Positions 36,901 through 51,900 of a stretch of DNA of 64,000 bases are shown piece after piece. Under the pieces are notes generated by a model, which made no database searches, was not told where the DNA came from, and worked only from the letters and a program-made list of their open reading frames with translations. The DNA is from Aplysia californica. Taxonomy: Eukaryota; Mollusca; Gastropoda; Aplysiida; Aplysiidae. The number at the start of each line of letters is the position of its first letter. The first letter of the stretch is position 1. The stretch spans positions 1,242,989 through 1,306,988 of the forward strand of contig NW_004797392.1 in NCBI RefSeq assembly GCF_000002075.1, read 5' to 3'. Both the position numbers and the translations under genes were made by a program.

Positions 36901-39900
36901 CAATGAAGGAGGGATTTATTTTTTTATAAGTAAGAAAAGAATATTAATGAGTCCCACCATGTATGTTGAAGAAAGGATTAAGTGTATAAGAAGATATTTG
37001 TTGAAAGTTGTGTTTTAACATTCATCGTTGCAGCATCATTAATTGCATAGTTTTAGCCTCACGGTTCATATACTGAAAATGGGCCCAAATAAGACTAAAG
37101 TAACACTGAGTTAGGATTTTAGAGTTTCATCGTATCTATTAATTTATACACTATTTTCACTGACATGCAACCTGATTTTCGCTCACCTTATTTTGTATCT
37201 GTTGGGTTCCTGTTGTGTTTGTATTGATAAATAGGTACAGAAGCAGATCTGTTATAATTATATACAAACCTAGAAAGTAGGCTCAAACGTTTTCACTTTT
37301 GTTCACGTTTTTCTGTGTATTTTTTTTTTGCTAAGACTCCAGCACCAGAACCTGTTGCTGTCCCCACTGGGTCAGAATTCAAGAAGAGAAGTGACTTCAC
37401 TAACACAGACGACTACGCCATATATGTCAAGCAGAAGATCCAGATCGGCATGATGGTGCGCTGCTGTAGGACCTACGAGGAAGTTCATCAGGGAGATATT
37501 GGTAAAGTCACAAAGGTATGTCTAAGTGCTCTACTTTTGGTTTTGTTGTGCTGATTTGGGGAGTGGGAAGCCTTACCTGTTTCCCTCTCAAACCAAGTGC
37601 TATGTTTTGACAGGCATTCGTACAGGTTATCTCTGTTGATGTGATAACTGACTAAGACAATGATTAGTAGCCACAGCACTTCTGTATTTCGCTGATCTGG
37701 TGAGTTTTTAGGCTCCCCCTGATACTGTTATATTGGAGTATAAAGTTAATTTGTAAATTATATGTAGGAACAGTTGTGATTGCTTGTGGATAAATTATTT
37801 AATGTGTTCTCGTTCTCAGTGAGTGTGCTGTATTTTTTAGTATTTATTCAGAGTACTTTTGTGTGTTTCACAGCTTGACCAAGACGGACTTCATGAGTTG
37901 AATGTACAGGCGTACTGGCAGCGCAAGGGCGGGACCTACTGGGTGCGCTACATCCATGTGGAGCTTCTGGGTTTCACAAACACGGCTGTTGGTGAGTTGA
38001 CTCTCCATAGGTGCATATATCTTCCCACCTGGTCTTGGGCTCTTATGAAAAAAAATTTATATAAAATACACCAGCCACACTAATTTTATAAATTCGTAAG
38101 TTCAAAATCCTGAAAATCCAGCTCTGTCATTTGTCATGTTTTCAGGAATATTGAACGCTGCCATCATTTAAATGTTAAGGTTTATGTAGTATGTGGTTTA
38201 TTCTACATAGTGACACAAAGGTCAACACCGCCAGGATTAGATATACAAATGATGACTAAAATGGTGAACAGTTGCGTACTTCCTTAACGTAAAGAAAACG
38301 ATGTACCCAATAGTATTTGGGTGGTTAAAGGATGTGAAAATACTATCTTAGATTCCATTTTGTGCACAGTTTTCATTATTCCTTAATTTTAATACTGAAA
38401 TAGAAATTAGATTCCAGTCTATTCTCATTAATTGTTTTAACCAACGTTTATCATTCAGCTTTTCTAAATGCTATACACAACAAAGGAATACACCGTTTGT
38501 ATAATGGTTTACTTATTTGAATTAAAATGATGATTTGAAAGAGAGCCTCAATGAATGCCATCAACTCTTCCTTTGACATGTATGGTATTTATTATTCTGA
38601 ACTGTTCCCTCTTCCCCCAGATAAAGGTCAGACCATTAAGGTTGGTGATAAGGTGCGAGTGAAACCCTCGGTGACAAAGCCTACTTACAAGTGGGGCTCA
38701 GTGACCCATTCCAGCATTGGGACAGTGACAGGTAAGTCTGAATGCTGGAATGTTCTTCACCCTATCCGTACGCCCTGGGGTCATTTTGTACCCCTGGGGT
38801 TGTCTTCTTCACATTTTAGAATACTTCTAGTACTAAGATCTCTTTGAAACTTTCAGTATTTCCAAAAAATCATTTTGATAGACTGCTATGCAAAGCATAC
38901 GGATGGGATTAACGAGTAAATTTCCTCTTTGGAAGGTGGTGGCACAGAGTTCCCCATGTCGTATGGGTACAATAGTAAAACAGAACGTACAGATAGGGTT
39001 AAACACTGTCAAACCTGCTACAATAACCAACTGACCAGGACAATCATCTATACCAACGACGTGTTCCCACATTACCTCTTGCACTTTTTTTTTTCACTGT
39101 TAAAATGATACTGTCCCATACATCCATTTGTCTTGGACAAGCACTTCCATCATCAACAATGGGTGGCCGTCTTAGACAATTTCAACTGTAAATTTTTCTT
39201 AAAATGCTATATGCTGTTCTTTGATAACTCCACTGTGAGTGTGTTCGGAGAACAGGTTTGAATGTCAGTTGATATCTATTTCATTGCTGTGCTGAATTAC
39301 AGTTACATCCTTTTTAACTCTTTCAGTACATGAGGGATGCCAAAGTTTTATTGCCCCCAATTTGAGGCGGCAAAGGGTATTACCTTAAAGCAGCTTTAAT
39401 TCAGTCAAATATTGATGGATTTGTTTGTGTGGACACTCATCTATTTGTTATTGGACGGGAAATCACAATATGGGTGAAAATGGGCAGTGAATGTTTTGAC
39501 AAAAACAGTTCCCCAACATGGCACTGAAGTAATGATCTGCTAAAGTACAGAATTTTAAAAAAAAACGCCACTTAAATGGCAACGTGGAGTCATTGAGTTA
39601 ATGCAGAATGTCAATGGCAGGGTTGAAATGGAGGGAATGGAGAAATTGGGAGATGACGTTTGTTGATTGTTGTGGTTGTACTTGCATCCAACTACGTCCT
39701 CAAAGAGCCTAAGATGACTACTCCCAGTCATTGTAAGGTTTGTATATACAGGAAGGACATTTCAACTGCTTGCCATAAGATTCTGCCATACGCCATATTG
39801 AAAAGTGGCATAGGTCGGAGTATTACATTGAGCAGTCGATTTGTTGATGGGCTTTCAATCAATATGAAGTAAAGGGCTGTCAAGCGTTCATTGATATGAA

Positions 39901-42900
39901 CATATAAATTCTTTTTTCAGCTAGAATTTTTGCTAATTTCTTACTGGGTTTTTTTTCTGTTGAAGTGAGAAGTTTGAAAAAGTTTTAGTCTAATGACACA
40001 CCAGATGACACACCTTTTTCGTGTTGTTAAGAATAATGATCTCAGAAATTTTACTTCAAGACGTTTATTTTTTTAATGATGATAATAATGACATCACATT
40101 CCAATTGTCATGATATGGTCTGTCCCCAGCAATCATCCCAAATGGCCGTGACATCACAGTGGACTTTCCACAACAGTCCCACTGGACAGGGGTCATCTCA
40201 GAGATGGAGCTGGTGCCCAGTACACATCCTCAGATCTCGTAAGTGTTCTTTTTTTCTGAGTCCCCCGAAACACTTTACTGACATATACTGTGAAGTCTGC
40301 TTGAACCGAAATCTGCAGAGCCATCAAATTTTCTTCGATTAAGCTACGTTTTCGGTTTAGAGAAGTTGCTCAAATAATAGACAAAAAATCGAGGATATTA
40401 TTTTCTTGTGATTTACTGCTGATTTTAGATTGTGTTCGATTTCGGTGGAATCAACTGTGTGATATACTAATGTCCCAAGGGAGAAATTCTTAGGCGACTG
40501 GATTGAAAATGACGACAATCTCTATTTCCTTTCTTGTTAGGAAGCTAGGAGGGTTCTTTCTTTTGTTTCTTATTCCTTCAGTTTAACCTTGAAAGATAAC
40601 AGCTGAAAATGAGCTCTGCTCTTATTGACAGGTGACACAGTTGCAGATTAATTTCATGCCCTGTGACATGATTTTTGGCATTTCATTATAGAAACAGATT
40701 TCTAATAAACTTTGAGCTGCAAAACTTTCCCTACAAATGATAAATGAATATTACATGTCAGAAAAATTGATGAGCTTGCCTCTATTTAAAGCTTCATTTT
40801 ATTTTATGTTGAAATAGACAATAGAAGTATTGATAATTGGCTAAGAAATGTCGTGAAATATGAGCCAGTGGTTTTTGTCTTTTGAATGTAGTACATTTCT
40901 ATTTCCTGTACCTGATGTTTCAAAGCTTAGTATGTAGTTGCTTCTATTTAGTAAAATTTATGATTTTTTTAAAGTACTCAAATACTAACTTTTTCCTGAT
41001 TATTGTTGTAGTTGTTTTTTTAGTCACATGCTTAGTGTACTGGTTATTAACTAAACAAAGAGGAAGATACAGATTGTTTGCCTTATGGTTTCAGGTGTTT
41101 TTATGATGACGTAATGAGACTTCAACTTGTTTGATTGCTTTTGCCTTTACAGAGGTGGATTAGTAAATCAGTGAGCAAACATCTGTCATTCTGATGTGCT
41201 TAATATTAGTTGTATATTTCCCTTTTGAACATTCACACTTTCAGAGAGGTTTTGTTTTTCGGGGGGGGTTTTTTAGGTTTTCTTTTTTTGGGTGGGAGTG
41301 TGATTACCTCCTTTATGTATGTACAGTGTCATGTCTTTCAAGTCAAAAATATTTTGAGAAAAAAACTCCTTTCTCTTTGTCTTTTAGATGTTCTGGCTGT
41401 TATATGAACCCCATCACTGGACCAAGATTCCATTGCCAGACCTGTGACGACTTCGATCTCTGTGAGAACTGCTTCAAGATCAGCCGCTCCCACAAACATC
41501 CATTCAACAGGTTGCAAGAACCAGGTATTATTTTGAGGGCTTTTTTGTAATATGCTTACCTTATCTGCACAGTTTGTTGTGAGCAGATAATTGAAGATCA
41601 TACAGCGTTCAAGTTTATAATTGTTAAGTGTCTGAATATAAGCAGTAAACTCATTATGAAATATTCATTTGATTACCAGCATCAGTGTGTTTGTGCATGG
41701 ATTTGATTTCTTTCCAATTGTATTTGTATAAGTTTTTGTGGTTACGGTGTGACCTAAATGAATCTGACTTTGCATCGGGTAGGATAGATTTTTTTGTTCC
41801 TAATAAATAATGATATGTATGTGCAGTTTTTAACTTCTTATGTGGTAACATTGCATTTGGTCTTCAGTATTGTTGAAAACCTGGCCAATGCCAGAAACCT
41901 GTATCACAATAAACCCACGATATCTTAGTCCATGGCTGAACACCAAAAAGTTAAGACATATTTGGCAATGTGTCATAAGAACATTACAGAGTAAATGTAT
42001 TTATAAATCATAAATATGAAATACCCTTCTCAAAACAAAAACATTTTTGAATCTTGTCTCTTCTTTAAAAATGTACGGGTGGTTTTCTCAGAATGCTTTT
42101 CTTGAACTTAAGGTCAAATTGAAATGTAATTTGCTGGCCAGTGTATGTCATATCCAAGGTGAATACTGAATTTTGTGTCCTTTTCTCAGGGAGTGACCCT
42201 TGCTTTGCGGGAAAACCCGGCCGCCACAACCGGCCAAGCCAGCCCCTGAGTGCACGCGGCTCCTCCGTCAACAGCTGGCAGGCTTGTGTGAAAAATCTGA
42301 CAGTGTCCTCACGTGAGGACCAGGCTCACAGCCTCTATGATGGTCAGGGACACTTCTGGCAGAGTCACGGGACACAAGGAAAGGTGACCAAAAGAGAAAA
42401 AAAAGAACTCATTATTGTCTGATTCATTGTATCTTAATTGGATTTTTGTGGCTTTACTTGCTGTTGGAGAAAAGTGGCTTTAGAAACATATTTGTTTGTG
42501 CCTCTTAGCAACATTATTCTATGTGGATTGTCAAAAAGGACAAAATGAGGAGCAGGCAAAGGTGGAATACTAAATACATCACTCGCCAAAAGTAAAAAAG
42601 TACATTCACCGTTATTTTCAAACTTTCTATGGACTTAGTTGTAAAAATAGGGGGTGGAGGTCAGGAGGTGGGGATACAACACAAACAAAGAAAGGACATA
42701 TAACATAAGGCATTGGAGTGTTAACGGCCCTAAGAGAAAAAAAAAGCATCTTACAATGTTTTTTGGGCTTTCATAGCTGTTCAGATAAGAAACTCCAGAT
42801 AATCATTATACCTGTGTGCATCTCTGGGAGCCATCGCCTTCGCTCGTCATTTTGAGAAGAAGTTTCAGCCGCTGGGAGTGGCTGCTGGGGTTTGATAAGT

Positions 42901-45900
42901 TAATATTGTCCTAATCTTCTTCTGGCTGATAAAATCCCAATTTATTTTATACTGGTTAATTTACTTTGCTGTTTTCCTCTCCCAGCACTGGATTCGTCTG
43001 GAGATGCAGCCGGACATGGTGATCAACCGACTGGTGATGCGTGTGGACCCGGCAGACTCGAGCTACATCCCGTCCCTGGTGGTGGTCAGTGGTGGGGACT
43101 CTGTGGTCAGCCTGAAAGAGTTACGCACTGTCCATGTACCCATGGATGAGGGTTTGGTGGTCCTGCTCTCTGATATGACAGAGGTAAAAAGAGTTTTTAG
43201 TTCCTCTTATTTTCCTTGTTATCACAGGCTTGATAGATAGGTTCATTTAGCTTTTTTTTTTCATGTCTATTCAGATTGTGAGATTTTGATGGATAAGTTC
43301 ATTTAGCTTTTTTCTAAAAAGTCTATTCTGTTACAGGCCAAGATAGATTGTCAAGACGAGTTTAGTTGGCCTTTTAAAAAAATTATCCCTTTCTGTATCA
43401 TGTCATGAACCAACTCCTGTCAGCAAAAAGTTTTCTCTGTGTCATGAAATTCATGGGTTTTTTTTTTACTATAGTAGAAGTGTTCACAGACCAAGACAGA
43501 TTGTCAAGTCAGGTTCATTCTGCTCTTTTTTTTTTTACTCTTTGTATATCAAGTCAGGAACCAACTCAAGATAACAAAAAGTTATTTTTGTGTCACGATA
43601 TTCATGGTCTTTGACTATAGAAAAAGTGCATAGAGTTACATTTTTATGCCTTGGCAACATGTCTTTGGCTGTCTGCTTGAAAAAGATTGTCACGTACTAG
43701 GGCTATGTATAATAAGTAGTTACTGCACTTCAGAGGCTTAAATGTCTTTCCTATTTTCAGTACTACCGTGTCATTGAAGTGGGCATCCGGCAGTGTCGTA
43801 GCAGCGGCATTGACTGCAAGATCCACGGCCTGTCTGTGTCTGCCCGCTACAAGACGGACGAGGATGACATCCCCACCACCTACTCCATCCTGGCCCAGGA
43901 CAAAGATGAAGAAGAGGAGGAGCAACAGCAGCGGTCAGCCAACGGTCAGCCGGTGGCCTCCCGAGGCAAGAAGGGCAAGTCCTCCTCCTGTAAGGACATC
44001 CAGACCTACGTCTTTGTGTGGGGACTCAACGACAAAGACCAGCTTGGAGGGCCTAAGGGATCAAAGGTGTGGGACTGTTTGCAGCATTGTCTTCTTCTTC
44101 TTCTTCTTCTTCTTCTTCTTCTTCTTCTTCTTCTTCTTCTTCTTCTTCTTCTTCTTCTTCTTCTTCTTCTTCTTCTTCTTNNNNNNNNNNNNNNNNNNNN
44201 NNNNNNNNNNNNNNNNNNNNNNNNNNNNNNNNNNNNNNNNNNNNNNNNNNNNNNNNNNNNNNNNNNNNNNNNNNNNNNNNNNNNNNNNNNNNNNNNNNNN
44301 NNNNNNNNNNNNNNNNNNNNNNNNNNNNNNNNNNNNNNNNNNNNNNNCCTCCTCCTCCTCCTCCTCCTCCTGAATTGCATCAATCAGCCTTATTATTATT
44401 ATTGAGATTTTACTCCTGGCTGTGAGACTAATTTATTGGCCAATTGATGTAAAGTTTGAAATTTTATATCTCTTCGGAGATTAAAAACGATTTGGGTGTG
44501 TATGGATGTCAGTGGAGGGTCAAAATAATATGTTTTGGAAAAATACTTCTACTTAAAAAAAGGTGAAATCGAACCAGCTCTGGCTACTGCCTGTCCAAGA
44601 CAGTCACCTGTACAAACAACCACTTTAATCAACCCCCTTGCGTTTTTTATAATATATCATAATGATACTGTCCATGAGCACCACCTGTGTATGATTGCCA
44701 CTTTTCTCCTGGACAATGGATGTTCGTCTTGGGCGGATTTGACTGTTCTTGGCTATGTTTCATAAGAGAGAGTAATAGATGATACAAGACTCTTCATCTT
44801 GAAAAACCTTCTGTCTCTTCTAATTTTCTTCTTAATTCTTGAAAAACCATCTGTCTCTTCAAATTTTTTTTCTTACATCTTGATGTAATAAGCATTATGA
44901 ATGCTTGTCACCTCTATTTATTGGCTGATGACACATGTTTTGAGGATCTTTGTTTTATCAACAGATCAAGATGCCTGTTTTAAATGAGTCTCTGTCAGCT
45001 CTCAACTGCATTCAGATAGCTGGAGGTTCCAAGAGTCTCTTTTGTGGTGAGTAGGTGGCATGATCTTGTTGTTAAAACTCTAGTTTTTTGCTTTCGTAAA
45101 GAATCTTAATGATTTTCTTAATGTGTAATTCATTTATTTGTAGACATATTGCTCCCCTATAATTCATACTATTTTTGTTTAGTGGTGGGGCCATCACCAG
45201 TTTTAGCAGGAAAAAAACCAGCATAAGGGCTATAATTTGTATTATAAAATTTTAATAGTTCAGTCACTGCTTTTGTAATGTTGGGAGCCAAGACATATCA
45301 GATATTATGGAAGCGAATTATCCTGTTTCAAGTTATTTCTTAATTATGATATTCTCAGCATAGCAGTTTTAAAATTGTTTATTTTCTTTTAATCCCTTTT
45401 GAAGAGTTCTAACAAACAAAACTTGAGTATTAAGATTTACTCCAGCCTGTTTCACAGTTTGATTGTAGTAGTTTATTTTTCTTTTCATTTTTATCATCAA
45501 GTTTATTATGAGATATGATTGTAACTTTGATGTATCCAGTGACCCAAGACGGTAAGATGTTTGCCTGTGGTGAGGGAACCAATGGACGACTGGGTCTGGG
45601 TTCTGTCACTGGCAACGTGTCAGTTCCACGACAGTTGTCGTCACTGAGCCAGTACGTCATCAAGAAAGTGGCAGTGCATTCAGGTGGTCGACATGCACTG
45701 GCGCTGAGCATCGACGGCAAAATTTTTGCCTGGGGAGAGGGTGACGATGGGAAGCTGGGACTGTCCAGCAGGATGTAAGTACATAAGATTTTTCTCCTCG
45801 TTCTTCTATGGTTATTTAGTTTGGAATGAGTTACGTGCCGTTAGAGATACACAACCAAAGTTATTTGGAAGATGGAGCACTTGGCTGGATTTATGAATCT

Positions 45901-48900
45901 GTGGATCTGATAAAACAATTTTTAAAATTTTGAAGAGTTTCCCTTTGAAGAAATTCCTGTGGGGAGGTTGTGGATCATGGTGTTTGTGTTTCCTTTTTAC
46001 TAACAAGATTCAAACCCTCTACTTTTGCATGATGGCCAAGTTTACAACCACTACATCTCGTTAGTCAGTTTATTAGAGTTGAATGGTTATAAACATATTC
46101 AGGTAAAAAATCTTTTTTTTTGCTTATTGCCTCTCATTAGGAGCTGTAATCGGTTATTTCAGCTTTCAATTTGTTTATATTCCTCTGAAAAGGAACTGTG
46201 ATACTCCTCGCCTGGTAGAGGCGCTCAAGTCTAAGCGTGTGCGTGACATTGCCTGTGGCAGCTCTCACAGCGCAGCCATCATTTCTAACGGTGACCTGTA
46301 CACTTGGGGGCTGGGCGACTATGGCAGGCTGGGCCACGGAGACAACACCACACAGCTCAAGCCGAAGCAGGTCAGTGGGTTTTTGTTGTGGTCACATTGT
46401 AGTTTTACAGGCCGTGTCAACATGATGATGGTGGTTGGTTGGCGGGTGCTCTGGTGTGGTTTGCTTCTTCTTTCCTATCAAACATCTATCATCCTTATCT
46501 CCCCTTCTTCTTTTTTATGTTTAGTACTCTCTTGTAACACCTCTAATCTTCTGGCAGTCATATGACCGTATCCTGTTGCGAGCGCCGTAAAACCTCTACT
46601 AAAACTAAAAACCAACATGATGATGGACGGGGTGCACCAGGAACTGACGAGGATAAATGTTACTCTTAAAGGAAGGATGAAAAAAACAAAACAATATACA
46701 GCATGCCGCAGCGAACTGTGGTGACTTTTATCTTGTTGCATCTCGGTTCACCAGTTGTCTTGTGTGTCATGGCTTTGGTGAGTGTTGCTGCTCAGTGTGT
46801 TGTGTAGCAGTGCTGTGTCCTGTGTCCGTTCACCTGTGTATTATTGTCTTTTGCTGTCTGCTACTTAACTGGTCTGACTTTTTTTGTTTTATAAACCCGA
46901 GATTTAGAGTACGGCTTGTTTGTCTTACTTTGTGACATAGTCATACCACCCTCCAGCACTATCACTGCTATCAAGTATATTAATTATCTAAAATGCTACT
47001 GTATCTGTGAGAAACGCTGGGGAGACCTGTGGGAAGGTGAGCATTTTCTATTATTTTTTTCCCCTGCGGAAGAACTCCTATCTGATTTGCAGAAAAAAAA
47101 ATTTTTCTTGAATTTTTTTGCTGTCAATGAAGAGCAACTTATCGTAGTTGACATGAACATACACTTTTTAAATTTATATATATTTCTGTGTTTTTGCAAT
47201 TCACATTTATTTGCCACAATCGTTTCTTAATGTGATATGAATCTACTAGGGTTCTCTCTGGAGACCCCAGACTTTTTTCCCCAAACTCCAAATTTTAGAG
47301 AGGATTCTTATCAATAATTTCAAGGAAAATCCTATTTTTAGCATGGAGAGGTTGGCAAACCTGCTCTGCCATTCTCATATCATTGACTCGATGATGAAAA
47401 CATCAAAACTGCCCCTACTTCCAGATGTGAGGTTTGACACTAAATTCAATTAAAGAAAATTTTGTTTTTTAAAACTGGCATTGTCCCCCCCACCAGGTGG
47501 CAGCACTGGCGGGTCAGCGCGTGGTACAGGTGGCGTGCGGCAGTCGTGACGCCCAGACCTTGGCCCTGACAGACGAAGGCGTGGTCTATTCCTGGGGTGA
47601 TGGGGACTTTGGCAAGCTGGGGCGAGGAGGAAGTGAGGGATGTAACGTACCACACCCGGTGGAGAGGCTGACCGGTCAAGGGGTCATTCAGATTGAGTGT
47701 GGGGCCCAGTTTTCCCTGGCCCTGACCAAGCATGGACAAGTATGGACCTGGTATGTACATTCTGGGTCATAACTTTTGATTGAAAGTGGTTGGCAGGTGC
47801 TCTGATGTGGTTTGCTCCTTCTTTCCTATCAAACGTGTGTAGTTTTTATCTCTCTTCACTTTCTTTTGTGTTTGTTACTCTCTTGTAGCACCGCTAATCT
47901 TCAACATTTCTCAAGCATGATCAATCCTACCTTTATATTTAGAATTCTTTTGTCCATTGAGAATGAGATACTAAAATTACAAAGAATAAAATAAGTCTGC
48001 CAAGGGAGTTGTTGTGCAGTTGTGTGAGCTTTTTGATCACAAGAGATTTGAGACTGAATGTGGGTGGTTGATGGATGCTCTGGTGTGGTTTGCTCCTTTT
48101 TTCTGATCAAACATATGTCATCCTTATCTCTCCTCCTTTTTTGTGTTTATTGCTCTCTTGTAATACCTCTAACATTTGGCACTTGTACGACCTAATTGTG
48201 TTGCAAATGCTTTAAAACGCTTACTATAACAAAAAAAGACTATGAACTGCCACTGAATTGACCTTAAATCCAGGAAAAGCTTGTGCCTTTCAATGAAGTT
48301 TTTTGTTCCAACATCAGGGGTAAAGGTGACTACTTCCGCCTGGGCCATGGCACGGACGCTCACGTACGTAAGCCACAGCTGGTGGAGGCCCTGAAGGGGA
48401 AGAAGATCGTGCACGTTTCTGTCGGGGCCCTGCATTGTCTGGCCGTCACTGACACAGGACAGGTCAGTTTGCTCTGCCAATGTCGGTTTGTTGTGCCATT
48501 GTGTATTGAGCTGTATTTGATTTGTTTGAACTGCATTCATTTGTGGTTACTGTCAAATCTGCTCAAACTTCCACCTGTCCAAGACATTCATCTGTACAAA
48601 CGACCACTTCCCATAACCATAAGCCCCCCCCCCTTTTTTTTTCTTCTTTTTTTAAATATGACACTGTCCAAATGTCTAAGGCGAACAATTTTCTCTTCAA
48701 TGTGATGGGTGGCCATCTTGGATAACTTCAATTGTAGTTGTCTGGTCTTTAGCTGCGTGTTATTTTATTTATGGTGTGTTAATTCATTTTCTTTATGATT
48801 GTTTGTTTTTTAGTAATCTTGTCAGTAAATTGGAATCGTACACATTCTCTGTAGAATCTGTGCACTGTCTGCCTATTACAGATAACTGTCTGATTTGTCT

Positions 48901-51900
48901 TTAGTTACCCCTACGTTAATTTGTATGTTTATAACTTTCTTTTTTTAAGTCTTAATGCTGTTAGTCTGACCGTTTTTCTACTTTGAAGGAAATGTAAATG
49001 TTTACTCGGGGTGAATTTTTTTAATTTCTGGGCACTGTGTCCTCACTCTGTTGGGAAGGAAATAATACAAGGAAAACAAAAGACATTATGAAAGATGTAT
49101 TATTTTACCTACTGCTTGCTATTATACATGTGCATGTAATTTTTTAAAACTTATTTTACTACTTAATTTTCCAAAATATCGCTCACATTCTCTGGCTCTT
49201 TATTTTTTTAATGAACCAGTGGTTTGTCTGATTCCTCTCCACAGGTATGGGCCTGGGGAGACAATGACCACGGCCAACAAGGCAATGGCACCACAACCGT
49301 GAACCGCAAGTCTGCCATGGTTCTGGGAACCGAGGGCTACAAGATCACTCGCGTGGCCTGTGGTTCGTCCCACAGTGTTGCCTGGGCCACCACGGGTTAT
49401 TCCATACCCACCTCACACGAGCCCGTGCTCTTCTCCACCTCTAAAGATCCACTTGGGGCCACTTTTCTTGGTGAGCAGCATGTTTATTTAATTTATGTTA
49501 GCTGGTATGGGATTTTTTACTATGTGATTTGGCTTTATCCGCCCCGGTTCCTGCTCCCTTGCTCTTTCTTAACATTACCACAAAGTCCAGAAAATGCCCC
49601 GAAAGGAGAAAATTAAATATCTAGTCTGTAAGTTCTTGTACCGGAAGTGTTTGGTTGTGCTAGAGGTGTTTTTTTAATTGGGGCAGTGTGGTGTTACTTT
49701 CTTTCAGTGTTCCTGTTGTCTCTGTCTGTTCCACGCAAGACTTGACTGTTATCTTGCTAAGTTATCCCGGTTTCTACTCTGTAACTCGTTTTCTTTTTAT
49801 GAGGATTTGCGTTGAACTAGCATTAAAGTTTTAACCTAAAAGTTTCTAAGTTCAAGCTTTGCGGGTGGTTAGCAGATGTTGTAGTGTGGTTTGCTCCTTC
49901 TTTCTTATCAAACATCTATTTTCCTTATCTCTCCTCCTTCTTTTTTGTGTTTGTTACTCTCTTGCAACACCTCTAGTCTTTGGCACTTATATGACCTAAT
50001 TGTGTTGTAAGTGCCGTAAAACTCTTACTATAACTAACAAAATTTTATCCTCAAGTTTTTAAAACTCAAACTGAACTTTGTTGAAAAGAAGCAGTTGATG
50101 TCATTGCAACTCATCTTTTTTAATTGTGACTTTAGGAATGGGAGAAGAATGCCAAGAGGAGACTTTGAGCACATCATCTAAGGACTCGAGCAACCGAGAG
50201 AAAAACAATCGCCCTTCCCTGTCAAAGATCATCTTGTACATGGACTCCACGCTAGAGAAGCAGAGGGCTCTCAACCATGTTCTCAATGCACTGCAAATCA
50301 AATATGCCAGGTTTGTTGTCTCGTTCGTAAACAATTGCTGTACCTTTTGTAGTTCATTATCAGTATCGTCACCTTCACATTCATGTTGTCAAGACTTTGT
50401 AAAGTCCATTACATTTTGAAAGCCTGCTGGAAGTTTTTGTCCTTGAGCAGACATACATTTGTGCCTTTTCAGCATGTACTTATTTAAACTTTCCATATCT
50501 GATTCTTTTCCGCCTAAATGTTGAATAATATTGAAATTGCTCCTTAACACTCCTCCTTTACTCTTTTGTAACGCCTTTAATATTCAGCACCTTCATGACC
50601 TATTTGTGTTGCAAGGGGGGTAAAACTTATGATTTAATCTGGAATTGCTCTGTCCTCCAGGGATGCCATAGTAAAAGCTTTGAGCAAAGAAAGCATCCCG
50701 CTGACCGGTGTTTCCCAGGGGCTAGAGTCGATTCACCTGCTTGCCCAGCTGTCCAGCCAGTCCCAGGGTTCGAGTCCCGAGACCAGCACTGTGATGCATG
50801 GGTCGATGCTGGAGCAAGGAGCTGGGGATATGGCCGCCTCGCTCCTGGACTCGGTGGATGGGGTAAGTGCCAGGGAATTCTCTCTCCTTTTTGTTGTTTA
50901 AAAAAAATAAAATAAAATCAGGGTTCCAACCTTCCTAAAGGTTTACATGGAAGGTTGGTGGGTGCTCTGGTGTCATGTGCTCCTCCTTTCCTATCAAACA
51001 GCTATTGTCCTTATCTCTCCTCCTTCTTTTCAGTGTATGTTCTCTCTAATAACACCTCTTATCATTGGTATGGCACTCATATGACCAATTTGTGTTGCTA
51101 ATGCAATAGAACCTTTACTAAAAATGAAAACAAAACTGAAGGTTCCTGGATTATAGAAGTGTTGATTGTTAAAGACTTTTTGTTTCTTGTTCAGTCATCT
51201 TGCTTTTACTCTCTTTAGTAAGTTACAGTGATATGTTTTGGCTTAATATTCAGTCAGTAGCTGAAATTTTTGCTTCAGCAAAATGGCACCACTCTCTTGT
51301 ATTCTTATCCTTCTGTTAAAAAAAGAGGGGGGGGGGAGGTCATGGAGGACAGAAGAGAAGACTAAAGCCTTGTAAACTGCTCCTGGAAAGTTTCAGAGTT
51401 CATTGAACAAAACTAAAGAAGTAAATTTGTGTAATTTGCTAATTTTAACTCTCACATTGTGAAGAACTTTTTCTCTACTCTGTTGTAGCTGTACACTTAG
51501 ATTGTAGCCTTGAAGAAATTGAAATGAGTTGCAGCAGAATTTTTCTGAACATGTCTGTCATCAGTGCCACAAGAAAAATAATTCTATTTGAACCAGTTTA
51601 ACAGGGTAAGAGAAATTTTAAAAATGGGAGTTGTTCATTTTCCTTTTGACAGCAACAACAATATAGTCCTGACTTTGCTTTATTGCTTATGCAGATAACA
51701 CGCTTGTTATCTGCCACTATGCTCCTCTTTCATTAAGTTTTTTTTTTATTCCATGAGGTTTTAGAAAGATCAGAATCATAGTTTTGGCCTTTAGTTCATG
51801 TAAAAGTAATATTCTGGAATTAATCATGCCTTTTCTTGATATCGTGGTATTTTTGTTTGGATTTTTTTTCTGGCTTTTTTGTTTTTGTAACCTTCGTGTA

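Noticed and set aside
43768-44425. Long open frames running through the CTT tract and the Ns
   Set aside because: They are products of a trinucleotide repeat and unknown bases; only 43761-44066 is supported as HERC2 exon 45.
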